NCBI GenBank assembly: GCA_008360975.2
Contig: CM039192.1
Location: 14,075,242 to 14,139,241, forward strand
Reading direction: 5' to 3'
DNA: 64,000 nt
Origin: Lichenostomus cassidix
Taxonomy: Eukaryota; Chordata; Aves; Passeriformes; Meliphagidae
Position numbers and translations under genes: made by a program. Shown piece by piece: positions 12,536 through 23,975 of the stretch (within the stretch, counting starts at the first letter, position 1; every line of letters begins with the position of its first letter). Under the pieces are notes generated by a model that was not told the DNA's origin, did no database searches, and was given only the letters and a program-made list of their open reading frames with translations.

Positions 12536-13964
12536 AAACTGAATTCAGTAAGTGACAGGAGCACCCTAGCAGATGAAGCAGTATGTGTGGGGCTTTGCTG
12601 TGGGCATGCCTGTGTGAACATTTACCTGATCTGGGCTCCTGTGCCTGCTTACCCAAGCTGTAAAGCCTGACCTTCAGTGATTTGCCTCATGTTACCTGAT
12701 GATTCTCTTGTGAAGCAAATAATTTCAATTGATACCTCCAAAGTTAATACCTCCCCATTGCCTGTTGATGTGCTGATTAGGAGCTGTCTGAGGCAATAGG
12801 TTGGTGCTTTAACTCTGCCTGGCCTCCCCAGGCTGTGTTTGGGTGTGGGAGCTCCCAGCCTGCTCCTCTTACCCAGCAATGAGCAGTGTGAGAGCTGCAG
12901 CTCTGCCACTCCCAGCCCACTGCCAAGCACAGGCATTGACCTCTCCAGCTCTCAGGTCTTATGGACTGAGGAGAGGAATTGGGGAGAAATTTGTTCCTCT
13001 TCTTCGTTCTCCATATCCTTTTATCTGTATGGAAAACTATTGATTTATATGGGGAAAAAACCCATCTGCCAAGGTCAGAGGTAATCTCTCCTATCAGCAT
13101 GTCTTTTTTCTCTCTCTTTAACTTTGTTATTTGAATCCATTTTCTGATAGTATTGTGTTATCTCCATATTAAGAGAACTCATCCTACCACAGTGCCTGTG
13201 CCCAGTTCAAACCTATCAGGTTTTTGTAGGTGCTTTTCTTTCATTTCTGATATTATTGTTAATGCACTTCTATGAAGCAATCCATAGAGCTCACAACAAA
13301 TTCCTAATCTTCCCATAAAACTCACTCTGTGCATGTTTATCTTCTGGTAGTTCAAACTTTCTTTCCTTTTCCAACTGTCTGCTTTTCAAATTACCATAAT
13401 CTTGATTCAAACCTACCTGGTTATCAGTTGACATAAACAGGTTTATTAAAGTGTCTTCTTCTCTCTGTCTGACAGATCTCATATTTAGTAACATGTTTTA
13501 CTTCCACTTTATTGATCAAAAAACCCTTTTGAATCATTCATCTTTTTCTTCTCGTTTTCAGACCTTGTTGCTCGAATGATTTAACAGTTCATTTTACATT
13601 ACAGAATTTGTAACCAGAATCTCATGTGTTCTAACTTAGTTATAGGTAATACCTCAAAATTCCCTTCTAAACCAATCAGTATTTTCTGAGTAATAAATAT
13701 GTCTGTCAGTGTTTTTGTAAATGAATTTTCCCTCTCCTGAAGGCTTGCAGGACTTTGCTATGAAATTTTCTACTTGCTTTTAAGTATCCAGAAAACATCT
13801 ACACTTTTTAAGACATACATTTTAGACCTGTGACTTCCCAATCCCCATCAAGTATTTTGAGAGGCAATTGCTGTATAACACCTGAAATATCTACATCAAT
13901 GGATTATGGATATAATATAGATCTGCAACATCTATATTTTATACAGATATGCTGATGAAAATCA
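12536..13964. other. Noncoding stretch
   Basis: Contains a GC-richer islet at about 12780-12960, whose overlapping frames in both directions are shadows of one another, then AT-rich DNA with ATATAATATAGATC near 13910. Nothing is recognised. Confidence 0.7.
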
Positions 13965-14033
13965 GGGCCAGGAGTTGGACTGGATGATCCTGATGGGTCC
14001 CTTCCAACTCAGCATATTCTACAATTCTATGAA
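13965..14033 (+). mobile_element. CR1 3' terminal remnant
   Basis: About 70 bases match the extreme 3' end of CR1: CCAGGAGTTGGACTGGATGATCC from about 13968, then GGGTCCCTTCCAACTCAGC and a tail ending ATTCTACAATTCTATGAA at 14033. It is a severely 5'-truncated sense-strand copy, apparently from a different and perhaps older subfamily than the copies at 6.5 and 12.3 kb. Upstream DNA (AT-rich with ATATAATATAGATC) shows no continuation. Confidence 0.85.
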
Positions 14034-15994
14034 GACTGTTTTTCTCAGTTCCAGCCTTACCTGTGCTAAGGTACAGCTGCCCAGAGGAAATGCACACAGG
14101 TGTTCAGAGTTCACATGAAATGCTCATCTCTTCTGAAGGGTGCAGGCTGGATGCTCAGGCCCAGCTGAATTCTTCCTTTCTTCTCCTGAAGCTGATGTCT
14201 GGGGACTGCTGCAGCTGCCTTTCATCCCACATACTTTGTGCTGAGCACTGAGTGCAGCAAGAGGCAGCAGAGCACACAGGGACTGGGAGGCTCCTGGGCC
14301 TCCTTTTGCATTGTCTCCTCCCTCTGTCTCCACTCCCAGAGCAGGAGATGTGGCCTGGGGTCTCAGGAACAAGCATTGCCATTCCTTACACATCCCTGAC
14401 TAGTATTTGCCTAATTATGAATGTGTTAAGATAACAGAAGTCTCTCCTACCTGCTGGCACAATGAGGGATCTGGAGAAATGTGCCTTCTGCTTAACATCT
14501 CATAGTGATAAACAGTTTCCATTCACTATTTTAGGCACCTGCAGGCTTTGGCTGACTGCACAGTGCTCACTTGCCTGCCATGAGACATCCATTACATGTG
14601 GTAATTTGCGTTTCTTTTCATGCACTCTCAGTTGATGGAAATTGGTATGGCTGGCAAAATGCCAATAGATAGGATGTCTTACCCTAAAAAAGCCTCAGCC
14701 TGGGTGCTCTAATGTCACATGGAGTTATCCAGGGCTTGAAGAAGGGTTTTGGGGAGTGGTTGTGGTTGCTCTCTGTAAATGGACCCAATGGAAAGTAGAA
14801 ATGCTGTTTGAGCTAAAGGGCTACACTGGCACCAGAGCTGAAATAAACTTTCTACAAATTAATTTAATTTGGTAATGATGAAGTCACTAAACCCTAGAGT
14901 GAGGAAGTTGTGGAGCAACTTTGTGTTCAGGGGGGTGGGGACAAGAAACCAAATGGCTTCTAAGATGGAACTTGCTCGTTTATGGAGTGTTTGTGTTCTG
15001 TGGTTGCCTCTGATAGCAGGGAATTGTGTTTGATGACCCAGGAGATCTCTTCCACTCTTACTTCCTCTGCATATGCAATGAAAATAAATAAAGCTTCTTG
15101 TGTGCTTCACTGGGTGCAAAATCCTTTCTGTAATAACCCTGGGAACCTAGCTGGAAATAATTAGTAGAATTGCCATTTATAATCAGAAGATATATAAAGC
15201 TGAAGTGACTGAAGGAGCAATGTGCAGAATCTTTTTCCCTCTGGATTTGGGTGGCTAAATTGTCTATGATGCACTTCCTTGAAAGGGTAGTTGCTATTAA
15301 AAAAATTTGCTTTATATCCTTTGCTTGCATTTACAACAGCCCATCTTGTATGGAGCTCTGTATTCCTTCTTCTATTGTGCTGTACTTCTGTGCATTTTCA
15401 GCTCTCCATCCCGTGCTTCTATGCTGTATATCTAAATAATTGGCAGTAGAAACTGCTGGCATTTACTTAATATCCAGAATTAAGTACAAAATTTCCTTCC
15501 CTACTAAGAAAGCACAAATTCCCTGCTGTTGCAGTGGTCAGTGGTTCCCCAGTGACCTTCTGATCCTCAATTCTCAGATCATCCTGAGGTTACTGGGGCT
15601 GCTGCCTGGATTTCTGACCAGATCAGGCCAAACAAAGCAACACTGCTGAAAATCCCAATATGCTCTACAAGGCACCATCAAAATACTGACCATAAATCAC
15701 AGGTCTGTATGCTGTGCTACAAATCCTGTGATTCAGTGTGTCAAAAAGCAACTATTAGGCTTCCAACTTGGGATAAAATAATCACAGGAAAATAGGTGGA
15801 TCTGTCAAGCTGTTAAAAGATAATGCTGAAATATGCAGCAATCTGCTCAGCAATAAGGCTGTCAAAGATGGTAAATATTAGTCTGGAAAATGGGAAAATA
15901 GACATTTTTTTACATTAGTGCTTGTGAAAGTAACTTGTATTTGACTTTGCATTTTAATATTTGCATCTTTAACCCATGCTGGCAGGTTAGAGCC

Positions 15995-16050
15995 AAAAAA
16001 AAAAAAAGAAATTATGTTAAAAAGAAACACAAAACAAACAAACAAAAAAA
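15995..16050. repeat. A-rich / (AAAC)n simple repeat
   Basis: Thirteen A residues at 15995-16007 are followed by AAAGAAACACAAAACAAACA and AACAAAAAAA. Low-complexity sequence; the reverse-strand translations over it (Phe-rich) are artefacts of composition. Confidence 0.9.
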
Positions 16051-16666
16051 TCCCCAACCCTAAATCCCTGCTGTATGACCTTGCAGAAGGAAAATACAAA
16101 GCAATGGTTTGTATTAAGAAAAAGAAATTTACTTAGGCAAATCCAGTTGTTGTTTAAACAAATCTTTAAGGTTCATTTACAGTACAAAATCCTAATGGCC
16201 CTGGAGACTTCAGTTGAAGGAATGAAAAGTTTCAGTTTCTTTCTGCAAAATTGCAAAGTCACCTTTTCCATTCTCAATTGCTAGAAGTCTCCCCAGTGCT
16301 CTTAGCAGCCCAAAAGACAGTTAAAGCACACTGACGTGTGATGGCAAAGGGGGAGTGGTCACAGCATAGTTGGACAATTCCATACTCAAACTGGGAACAA
16401 TATGCAAACACAAACCCTACATGTTCCATTTTCTAGCATCACGAGGCAATCTGCTGGAAAAATGATGTCTCTGCTTTTAGGATTGCTGGTGATTGATCAG
16501 TCTCACAAAGGAACATTAATGGGGCAGCAATGCTTGGAGTGCAAGAAGGTGTTTTCATTCCATTGCAGATGTTCACATTCCTCAACCTTTTAGACATATG
16601 GCTTAGATAGGAAGGAACTTATTGTTGCCTTTAACTTCTCAAAGATCATTACAAAGCTCTGCACTT

Positions 16667-16815
16667 GGCTGTGCTGTGCTTTGCTGTCGCTGTGCAGAGC
16701 AGAGATGATGCAAGCCTGGGAGATGTGATGTAGGTGTAGCTGGTTGTGCTGCCTTGAGTTAAGGTTTGTTTCTGCTGAGCTGAGCTTTGCCAAGCTGAAG
16801 TAGGCTTGGCTGCTG
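16667..16815. repeat. Imperfect CTG/TGCTG-rich tract
   Basis: TGGCTGTGCTGTGCTTTGCT is followed by further GCTG-rich words and, near 16770-16815, by CTGCTGAGCTGAGC and GGCTGCTGCTGTGGG. It is a degenerate CTG-rich low-complexity area rather than a clean microsatellite. The frames through it are biased towards Ala, Gln and Ser. Confidence 0.6.
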
Positions 16816-19800
16816 CTGTGGGATGAATTGGAGACTTTGTCAGCGGAAAAAATTGAGCTGCTTCTTGCAAGATTACATTCTTAATTGTTGGCTGGAAAGC
16901 TCTCACACTTCTATGTTTCAGAGCAGACATTTTGTCTAGAGAGTTGTTCTGTCCATGGGGATGAGTCTTTGTTGTTATTCTCTTGAGAATTCAGCTAAAT
17001 CTGGTCGTGTTACTGAGTTTGATTTTAATTGCATGTGCTTCCTTAGAGGCTGAAAAGGCTTTTAAGTGAGAAGACATCACTTTTCCTGGAGCTGCCCCAG
17101 CTCAGGGATACATTCAGAGCCACAGCTGCCCTGTGCTCCTGGTAAGGCACCCCGAGCTAAAGTGGGTAATGCTGCACTGCTGCAGTGCCTGTGCTGGGGC
17201 AGCGAGGCAGGGGAACTCCCAAAGACTAAATGTGCAGCGAGGTCTGGAGCTCAGGATGGACACTTTGGCTGGGCAAAGGCTGCTGGAAGCTGAAATGAGG
17301 AGTTCTGAGGTGAGGGAGTGGCTGGAGGAAGACTGTAGGCAAGGAAGTTTAACCCAGCAGGGTCCATAAGCATGGTGTGGGCAGTGGGTGCGTGGGGCAG
17401 CAGCAGCTGGGATCAGAGTGCTTAGGACTCCTGTCTCTGGGAATTATCCAACTGGTGATATTCCCAGGATAGCAAAAAAGGATGCTTCATAGAATTATGC
17501 ATGCACAGTGCTGTGATGTCTGCTTGAAGAAGCTGAATTAAGCTTAACTGGACTTGACTTTGCAAACTGAATAATCTTTTACGATGCTGCTTTGCATGCA
17601 AGAGAGATGTGTAAGCCTAGTTTCAGCTGGGTTTCTGGGTGGTTCAGTGCAGATGATTTATTTAAACAGTGCTCTTTCATCTCCCCTGCATCGGAATTCA
17701 CTGCTCCCTCCAGTGTGCCCCCAGTCAGAGCAGTTTGTCCTTCTGCCTCTTACGAGCCACACTGTGATCCAAGCTAGCATCCCTGCAGTAAATCTGTTTT
17801 ATGTGGTAGATGTGGTTGGAACGTGAGCTCCCGAATTTCTTTCTGTGTATTTGTGGCAAACAGCTCTGCTGGTATATGGCATTCTTAGTCTGCAGCAGAT
17901 GTCCACCTATGTACTCTCTACAGATGCTGCTGACAGCTTAACAACTGATGTAGTCTAAAGATAATTAAATAGTAAGTCTTGAATAGGCTCTAGTATCCTA
18001 TCAGTAATTGAACTACCATAATATATTTGCCAATGTTTACTGCTGTGTGCTAAGCCAGATGCATTTCATCATTTTGATCCTTTTCACACAGCTTTTCTCC
18101 TGTAATGCAGCTTCCTGTAAGCAGTTGTGTTAAGTAGCAGCCCTACATACTTTCCATCTGGCTTTGCCATAAGAACAAGCTCAGTGCAATAAATGCATCT
18201 CTGTTCTGAAAACAAGGGAGAGCAGTTGCAGAGACATTCTGTAGTCACCTATTGGAAAAAAAATCTGTCCAAGGTACTCATAATTCCTTTAAGGTTTCAT
18301 GGTTACTACTTGCTACCCTGTCTCCTTTAATTCTCCAATGTGTTTCCTATCCCTGACTCTTTCCCTTGCACACTGTATGTAGCTATATTTATTGTTACAG
18401 GATTGTATGATCCTGCATGCTTTCCTGAGACTGTTCTACACAAAAACCCACGGCTTTGGTTTTGCCAGAACCACATAAATTCTGCAATATGTCAATTTTA
18501 GGGGCCTGTTTAAGTTGCTCCCAAGATTGCCTTGCTGAGGAAAAGAGGAAGGTTATAGATACAGAATATGAGCTAAAGTCTGGAGTGTTTTTCTTTTTCA
18601 TTTTTTTGTCCTTTTTGCCTTAAGGGGCAGAGCTCAGTCCTGCTGGTTCTTTGCCCCACCATTAGACAGCAGTGCCCAGTAGTGTGCATTCATTATTCAT
18701 TATAAATTGAAAAGTTATTCTAATTAGACAGTGCTGTAATCCTCCTGCTGCTTTGGATCAGATGTCTTCTAGTGTAAACAAAAACCCATCAGACTTGAAG
18801 AAGTGGGTCAGATCAAGAGACCACAGTGCCTTATAGCCTAATCCAGTGGAACTGGTTATAAAATGGTGGCTCTTGGTGGGGGAAGGGGACAGTGGGCTGC
18901 AGCCTACACTGCAAAAAGGTCTCTGTATTGGAAGAGTGTAAAAATGGTTTGTTGGTGTCATGTTTTTTATTTCAGGGCATGTGCTGCATTTACACAGGGA
19001 AATGCACATCTTTCATGTGCTTTGCCTGTCAGTGCTGCACAAAAAACTGGGTGAAATATCCTTTCAAAAGTCCATTTGCAGAGCAATGAAATGAAACCAT
19101 CTTAATCTAACAGTATGTAAAAGTGTATAAATTTGGCAGTGACATATGGATGTATAATTGTACAGCTTATGTACTGCATTAATGAGGTATAAAACTTGTC
19201 TCAGAAATGCAGCTCTGCAGTGCCTTTCATTCCACAAATCCATCAGAACAGCATATCAATGAAAGCATATTCTTTCCACAGTGCTTGGAAGACATTTGTT
19301 AAGCATTAGCCCCAGTTGTCACACAGTTCAGAGAGTCACTGTGAGGCCTGAGAGTGCTGCTTTTGCTCTACTTTGACTCACTCTCACTGAGCTAGGAGCT
19401 GGTGTGATTTCATATTTCTGTCAATTGTCAGGCTCCTGGGCTGAAAGGACCAAAAGGATGTGGGGAAGTTGGGTGCAGACTGTGCCATCTCTACACTTCT
19501 GGTTTGGAAGGAATTTGGAGGGGGTGCTGGAACAGCCATGAGCACAGGGAAGCCCAAAGCACCCAGAGAGAATCTAAAAATGTAGGGATTTTGTTCTGCT
19601 GGAGCTGAGAATTCTTCGGAGAGTGATCTGTAGGTTTCCAGCCTGTTTGCACAGCTCAGCTCTGCACCTGAGGGATCCCTTTGCACACTCTGTCGTTGCT
19701 CACAGTCCCATGGGGATGGCAGGCTGAACAACTCAGAGCTGGGTGCAGGATGCACTTTTCTGTGGATAGCTGGAATTCAAAGCTCAGGGAAACCAGCCAC

Positions 19801-19949
19801 ATACACCTGGAAGATTTACAGAGGTAACCTGGGGGCATGCAAGGCTCTCACTTAAGCTCAGAACTGTGGATAGACGAGCAGACTAGTAACAAAAACTCAG
19901 AGTTTTAAGAAGTTTGAAAATAAACTTTCCATCTTCCCTGAGTAGCTCA

Positions 19950-20045
19950 TAAAAAAATAAAAAACCCCAACAAAAAAGCAAACCCAAGCCAAACAAACAA
20001 AAATGAAACCAAACCAAAAAAGCCCTCCAAAACATAAAAGAAACT
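19950..20045. repeat. A/C-rich low-complexity tract
   Basis: Nearly 100 bases of almost only A and C (AAAAAACCCCAAC, CCAAACAAACAAAAATGAAA, CCAAACCAAAAAAGCCC), with a few G and T. Similar in style to the tract near 16.0 kb. It breaks every reading frame of interest. Confidence 0.88.
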
Positions 20046-20741
20046 CCACCTTCCCACCTCCTTGTTCCATTTCTTAGTAAGCAACTTCAGCCAAATTTTA
20101 TTTGTACATTCATTAATGGCTTACCTAAATGCCTTTCCAAAGCTGATCAGGGGTTTATTTTGCACTTTATCAGAGTGAAGTAGGTAATCTGAGCCTTTTC
20201 ATCTCTGGGTACTCATCTGTGCTGAAGAGAGATCTGTTAATTATAGCCTTCCCTCAGTATGGATTTTCTTTCTTTCTCTGTGTGTGTGAGTGGAATCAGT
20301 GTTTTAACAAAGCTACCAAGTAAATTTGTGTTCAGGGCTCTGTGGCAGCACTGGATTTGCAGACACAGAATGCAAACCTCGTGCTTTTTTGTTGGGGAAG
20401 AAGGCTCTGTTCTGTGGATGAGGGAGTTGACTAGAAGAAGAAAGAGCAGTTTCACACCTGATTTGCCAGAGTTCTAAGTCCTCTATGAAGCTGAGAAACT
20501 TGGCATTGTTCTTTCCAAGCTACTTGTTGAGAGAATGGATTGCAGAGGTGATATCAGTGTGATTAAACATGTTGCATGTTAGCTTTTGTATTGTCTTTGT
20601 GGCCTCTGAGAAATATATGATTAATAAGAGAACCAAGGAATGCCGTAAAGAGCCCCATTTTCAAATGGGTGCTGAGTAAAAGTTTAGTTCAAATACACAT
20701 CTAGGAGCATAGCTACTCCATTGTAGATATCAGAATCAACA

Positions 20742-21095
20742 TTATCTGTCTTCTAAGTAGGCAATGATTATCACAGTAAAGAGATGATGTGCAGCTATTA
20801 CCCAAAAAAAGGGAATAAAAGAGGAAATGTGAACATCCCTATCGTTAAAAATCTCAAAACCGCCCCAGTGGCGATCAAACTGGAGGGACCAAAAGAAGTT
20901 CATCTTTCCACACATAAAGCAAACTATAGAAAAGATTTGTGAGAATCTGCTCAAGATAATGGGAGACTTGGAAAGGAGATTGAAGTGATAGAACAAGCAG
21001 GTGAAAAGTAATGCATGGATGATCCTGCAATTGCCTAAAAGATTTAGAAGTTTATCACTGTAATAACTTTTCCACAATGGACTAACAAAAAACAA
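20742..21095 (-). other. Unassigned open stretch with local CpGs
   Basis: A 117-codon minus-strand open stretch, beginning at TTG rather than ATG. The translation is rich in Phe, Leu, Ile, Ser and Trp and could be read as two hydrophobic segments, the second near FIPFFWVIAAHHLFTVIIIA. Three CpGs fall within about 35 bases (near 20843-20875), which is unusual for this CpG-poor DNA. No family is recognised and no splice signals are convincing. A conserved noncoding element, or the remains of an unrecognised mobile element, fits as well as a gene. Confidence 0.15.
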
Positions 21096-21255
21096 GTTGC
21101 AAACTTTACTGATGTAATTTGAGAAAATGATCGAAATGTTGTAAAACTCTGTTATAACAACTTGGAGTTTAGATTAATGATTTAACTATCTTTTGCACAT
21201 TTTCAGATAGTGTACTTAAACCAAACTCTGTAAAAAAACAGATTTTATGAGTAAT

Positions 21256-21280
21256 CCTAGTAACAGTGCATGTTACTAGG
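21256..21280. repeat. Perfect 10-bp hairpin, 5-base loop
   Basis: CCTAGTAACA at 21256-21265, loop GTGCA, and the exact complement TGTTACTAGG at 21271-21280. The flanks do not extend the pairing. No downstream T-run and no resemblance to a known structured RNA. Confidence 0.9.
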
Positions 21281-21927
21281 TGGTATTATGGTGTTGTATA
21301 TAAATAGATGTATTTTCCCTTCCAGTACAGATTCATTAAATGCTAAGATTAATTTATACATTCCTTAGTTTATTTATTGTAATTTTACCCTTTTGAAAGC
21401 TTGCTTGAAATCTCTTACAGTAAGTGCCTGGCCATATTTCTTAGTTTTTAATTTCAGTTAAATGATTCCATTGTTTATTTCAAGAGGACTGAAGAAAATC
21501 ATATTCCACTGCTGGATTACTGAGACGAATCACCACTTTTAGGCACAAAGTTCACAGAATGTTTTCTCAAACTCTAGCATCATGTCTTTTGGTTTGAAAA
21601 TTCAAATTAGTTGAATTTCAGGCCATGTGAAATTTAACCCTGAGAATGGCAGGTGTCCAATAGATGAGGGTAACACATGGAGCCTGTCTCAAACACAGAG
21701 ACACCTCAGTGATAAATCAGGATTCCTCCTTTCCAGATAATCACACCATGGTCAGCTAGCTGTAGCATTAATTCTTGCCACCCCAGAATTCATTTGCTTA
21801 AATATGGTATACAGTATATGATGGATACTGTAATAAAATACAACCTATATAAAGATTTACAATACATAAGGTTTTCTTTTTTTTGACTGTAAGGATAATC
21901 AAACACCAGAATAGGTCCTTTGGAAAG

Positions 21928-22042
21928 TTTTTGGATTCTCCATGCAGAGAATTAATCAAGTCTCAAGTGGACACAGCTCTGAGCAACCTGCCATGGTTGG
22001 ACTGGAAGATCTCCACAGGTCCTGTTCAACCTCAGCCTTTCT
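21928..22042 (+). mobile_element. Degenerate CR1 3' remnant
   Basis: A diverged sense-strand CR1 3' fragment. The recognisable pieces are TTTTTGGATTCTCCATGCAGAG near 21929, GACACAGCTCTGAGCAACCTGCCATGG near 21970, TTGGACTGGAAGATCTCCACAGGTCC near 21997 and TTCAACCTCAGCC near 22025. The terminal ATTCTATGA words are replaced by TTTCTTTCCTTGAATTC. It is more diverged than the 6.5 and 12.3 kb copies, so it is probably an older insertion. No coding capacity remains. Confidence 0.8.
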
Positions 22043-22275
22043 TTCCTTGAATTCATATTTGCAAGGCTTCTTGTGATTTTGATAGACTGGGACTTTCCAT
22101 GCTGATTTTCATCCTGAAGTGCATTTTTCTGACAAAGTTTCAAGTCCCAGTAAGAGGTTTATAGTGGAAGGGCTGACAGAACCTTTCCTACAGTGGTACA
22201 GATGTGTCACTATTATGTACTACAAGAGCCTGGAATAAGGTCTGGAGTTAGGGATTGATCTATAACTCCTGCATG

Positions 22276-22298
22276 ACAAAGCATTAGCAATGCTTTGT
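22276..22298. repeat. Perfect 10-bp hairpin, 3-base loop
   Basis: ACAAAGCATT at 22276-22285, loop AGC, and AATGCTTTGT at 22289-22298. It is the second perfect 10-bp-arm palindrome within about 1 kb. The next bases (AATTAGCAATTA) partly repeat the loop side. Confidence 0.9.
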
Positions 22299-22384
22299 AA
22301 TTAGCAATTATCAGTAGGAGTCTCCTGCAATTTTCTACATCATATAGCCCTTTAATATCTGCTTTGAATTCCCTCTTAAATTAG

Positions 22385-22420
22385 CAGAACATCTATTTCA
22401 TACAGAACATCTGTTTCATA
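22385..22420. repeat. 18-bp tandem duplication
   Basis: CAGAACATCTATTTCATA at 22385-22402 is followed directly by CAGAACATCTGTTTCATA at 22403-22420, one mismatch in 18. It is a simple two-copy local duplication in AT-rich noncoding DNA. Confidence 0.92.
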
Positions 22421-22624
22421 ATGTAGTTGATCTCATTTTCTTATGCTTTCAAAAAAGTATGAAAAGAACCAGCTGCACCTACTTTTATTTTTGTGATTCT
22501 AGGATTGCATTTTATTATTTGTACAGGGATGAATTTTGCTTTTGCAGAGAAGGTCTTCTATGTAGTGTATCTGCTATTTCAAACTCTAATGAAGCCTAAT
22601 TTTTGAACTTAGATGTATTTTTTG

Positions 22625-22656
22625 CCTTTTCTTTTTTCTTTTTTTTTTCTCTTTAA
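22625..22656. repeat. T/C-rich tract
   Basis: Uninterrupted pyrimidine run (CCTTTTCTTTTTTCTTTTTT, TTTTCTCTTT) of about 30 bases. Low-complexity sequence that could act as a cryptic polypyrimidine tract, but no acceptor-plus-open-frame follows. Confidence 0.8.
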
Positions 22657-23194
22657 TGTCATACTGGTTGGGTTTTGGAAGCAGAAAACTATTGCAGAGA
22701 CAGATGTTCAAACCTGGTGAACGTTTTCCCCTTGCTCTCCCACTTGCTGCATTTGAAGAGTAAGGGGGAAAGTTGGTGTTGTTCCTCCATATTTCATCTT
22801 GAAGATGATTTCATTTCTGCTCTGAGAAAGCGATTTGAGGTTGCCTGAGTGTTACTGAATGGGCATAATTCTGCAAGTTGCAGTGCACTCCTTTCCCATT
22901 AATTTTATCAGCAGCTGGGACCACTCAGGGCTTTGAAGCCAAATTATGCAAAGCCTGTTGGGAACCTTTCTGGAGAAGGAGAAGAATTGTAAGAAATCCA
23001 ACCTGTTTGCTCTCTTTAACTCACTGAGGGGCAAGTGGTCAGAACAGGCAGTTGGCAAGGGTCTGAATGGACAAGAAAAGGTTCCTTGATTTAGGATTGC
23101 AACAACCAACTTGTCCTTGTAGACACTTGAGAATTTAGTCTTTAAACAAAGGACAAACATCTGCCAGTGAAAACAAGATTCACTTACTGCTTGA

Positions 23195-23228
23195 GTTTTG
23201 GTTTTGGTTGTTTTTTGGGGTTTTTTTA
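23195..23228. repeat. (TTTGG)n-like low-complexity tract
   Basis: TTTTGGTTTTGGTTGTTTTT followed by TGGGGTTTTTTT. G/T-only sequence; its complement gives the Lys/Thr/Pro-rich part of the 181-codon minus-strand open frame at 23397-22852, which helps explain why that frame stays open. Confidence 0.8.
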
Positions 23229-23679
23229 AGTAGAAGAATCTATTGTGATAGACAAGTCTAGAAAAGTCAAAGAAGGTTGTTAGCAAGGTAACTGAGGAAG
23301 GCATTTTATTTCTGATTTGCAGCTGGAGAAAAGGAGATTCTATTTGTGCCTTGGCTTTAGGCTGTAGCTGCAAGGCCTGGCTGCCCTTCTGCCCCACACA
23401 GACAGGAGCAATTTAAACCAAACCTGCTCCTGTTTGAGCTGCTCTGGGACCCACAATCTGCTAAAATCTGCCCATCAGTCCAAAAATAATGTTCTGGTTA
23501 TAGGGCTTTTAAAAACTGTACTCCTTGGTGTTATATTGTTATTAACAGTTCACCTCCTGGTGTCATCACCCCAATTTCCTGCATAACAGGTATTTTTTCC
23601 AAACATACACACTTAGTGTCATTTTACTTTTGCTGCTCAGGTTGGCAATTAAGCAGCACTCCTGGAAGCAGATGTGTCT

Positions 23680-23975
23680 GTGTGAATGTATTTATATACA
23701 TCACAAATCTGTTCTCACCATGAAATATATATATTTAAATTACAGACGAAACACTCTCGGCTCTTTAATATTTTAATTAAATACATGTATATTTGCAATC
23801 TATATTGAAATATTTCCTATTTGTGTTGGGTCCTCCTTGATCACTATCAGTGTTGAATAATTTATTTCATCATGAAATCAATCTATTTAGGTTGATTTTT
23901 TAAAAATATGTATTTTACTACTTTTAGTAGTCTCTGACAAGGAAGCTTGCTGTATATTTTTATTAATCGGCTGAA
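23680..23975. promoter_or_regulatory. AT-rich block resembling a conserved noncoding element
   Basis: Very AT-rich sequence with homeodomain-type TAATTAAAT-like words (TTTTAATTAAATAC near 23772), a self-complementary AAATATATATATTT at 23723-23736 and a few CpGs (GACGAAACACTCTCGG near 23746, AATCGGC near 23965). AT-rich DNA that keeps CpGs is typical of developmental noncoding elements in vertebrates, but only an alignment to other birds or mammals can show conservation. No open frame of note. Confidence 0.2.

Larger units (their letters stand above)
14034..20741. other. Noncoding stretch with simple repeats
   Basis: Holds the A-rich and CTG-rich tracts entered separately and GC-richer islets near 14060-14360 and 17080-17430. 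A frame at 19755-19384 (minus, 123 codons) and several shorter ones show no family. Near 16590-16640 ATGGCTTAGATAGGAAGGAAC faintly resembles the antisense CR1 terminus but is too diverged to call. Confidence 0.65.

Noticed and set aside
16590..16640. Possible very old antisense CR1 terminus (ATGGCTTAGATAGGAAGGAAC)
   Set aside because: Only about 25 bases show resemblance and the following sequence does not continue as CR1.
18972..19090. Cys-rich frame after a TTTATTTCAG acceptor-like site
   Set aside because: Short, followed by no donor in frame, and the Cys pattern matches no known domain.
22852..23397. 181-codon minus-strand open frame
   Set aside because: Starts at GTG, runs through a G/T low-complexity tract, lacks splice signals and resembles no family.
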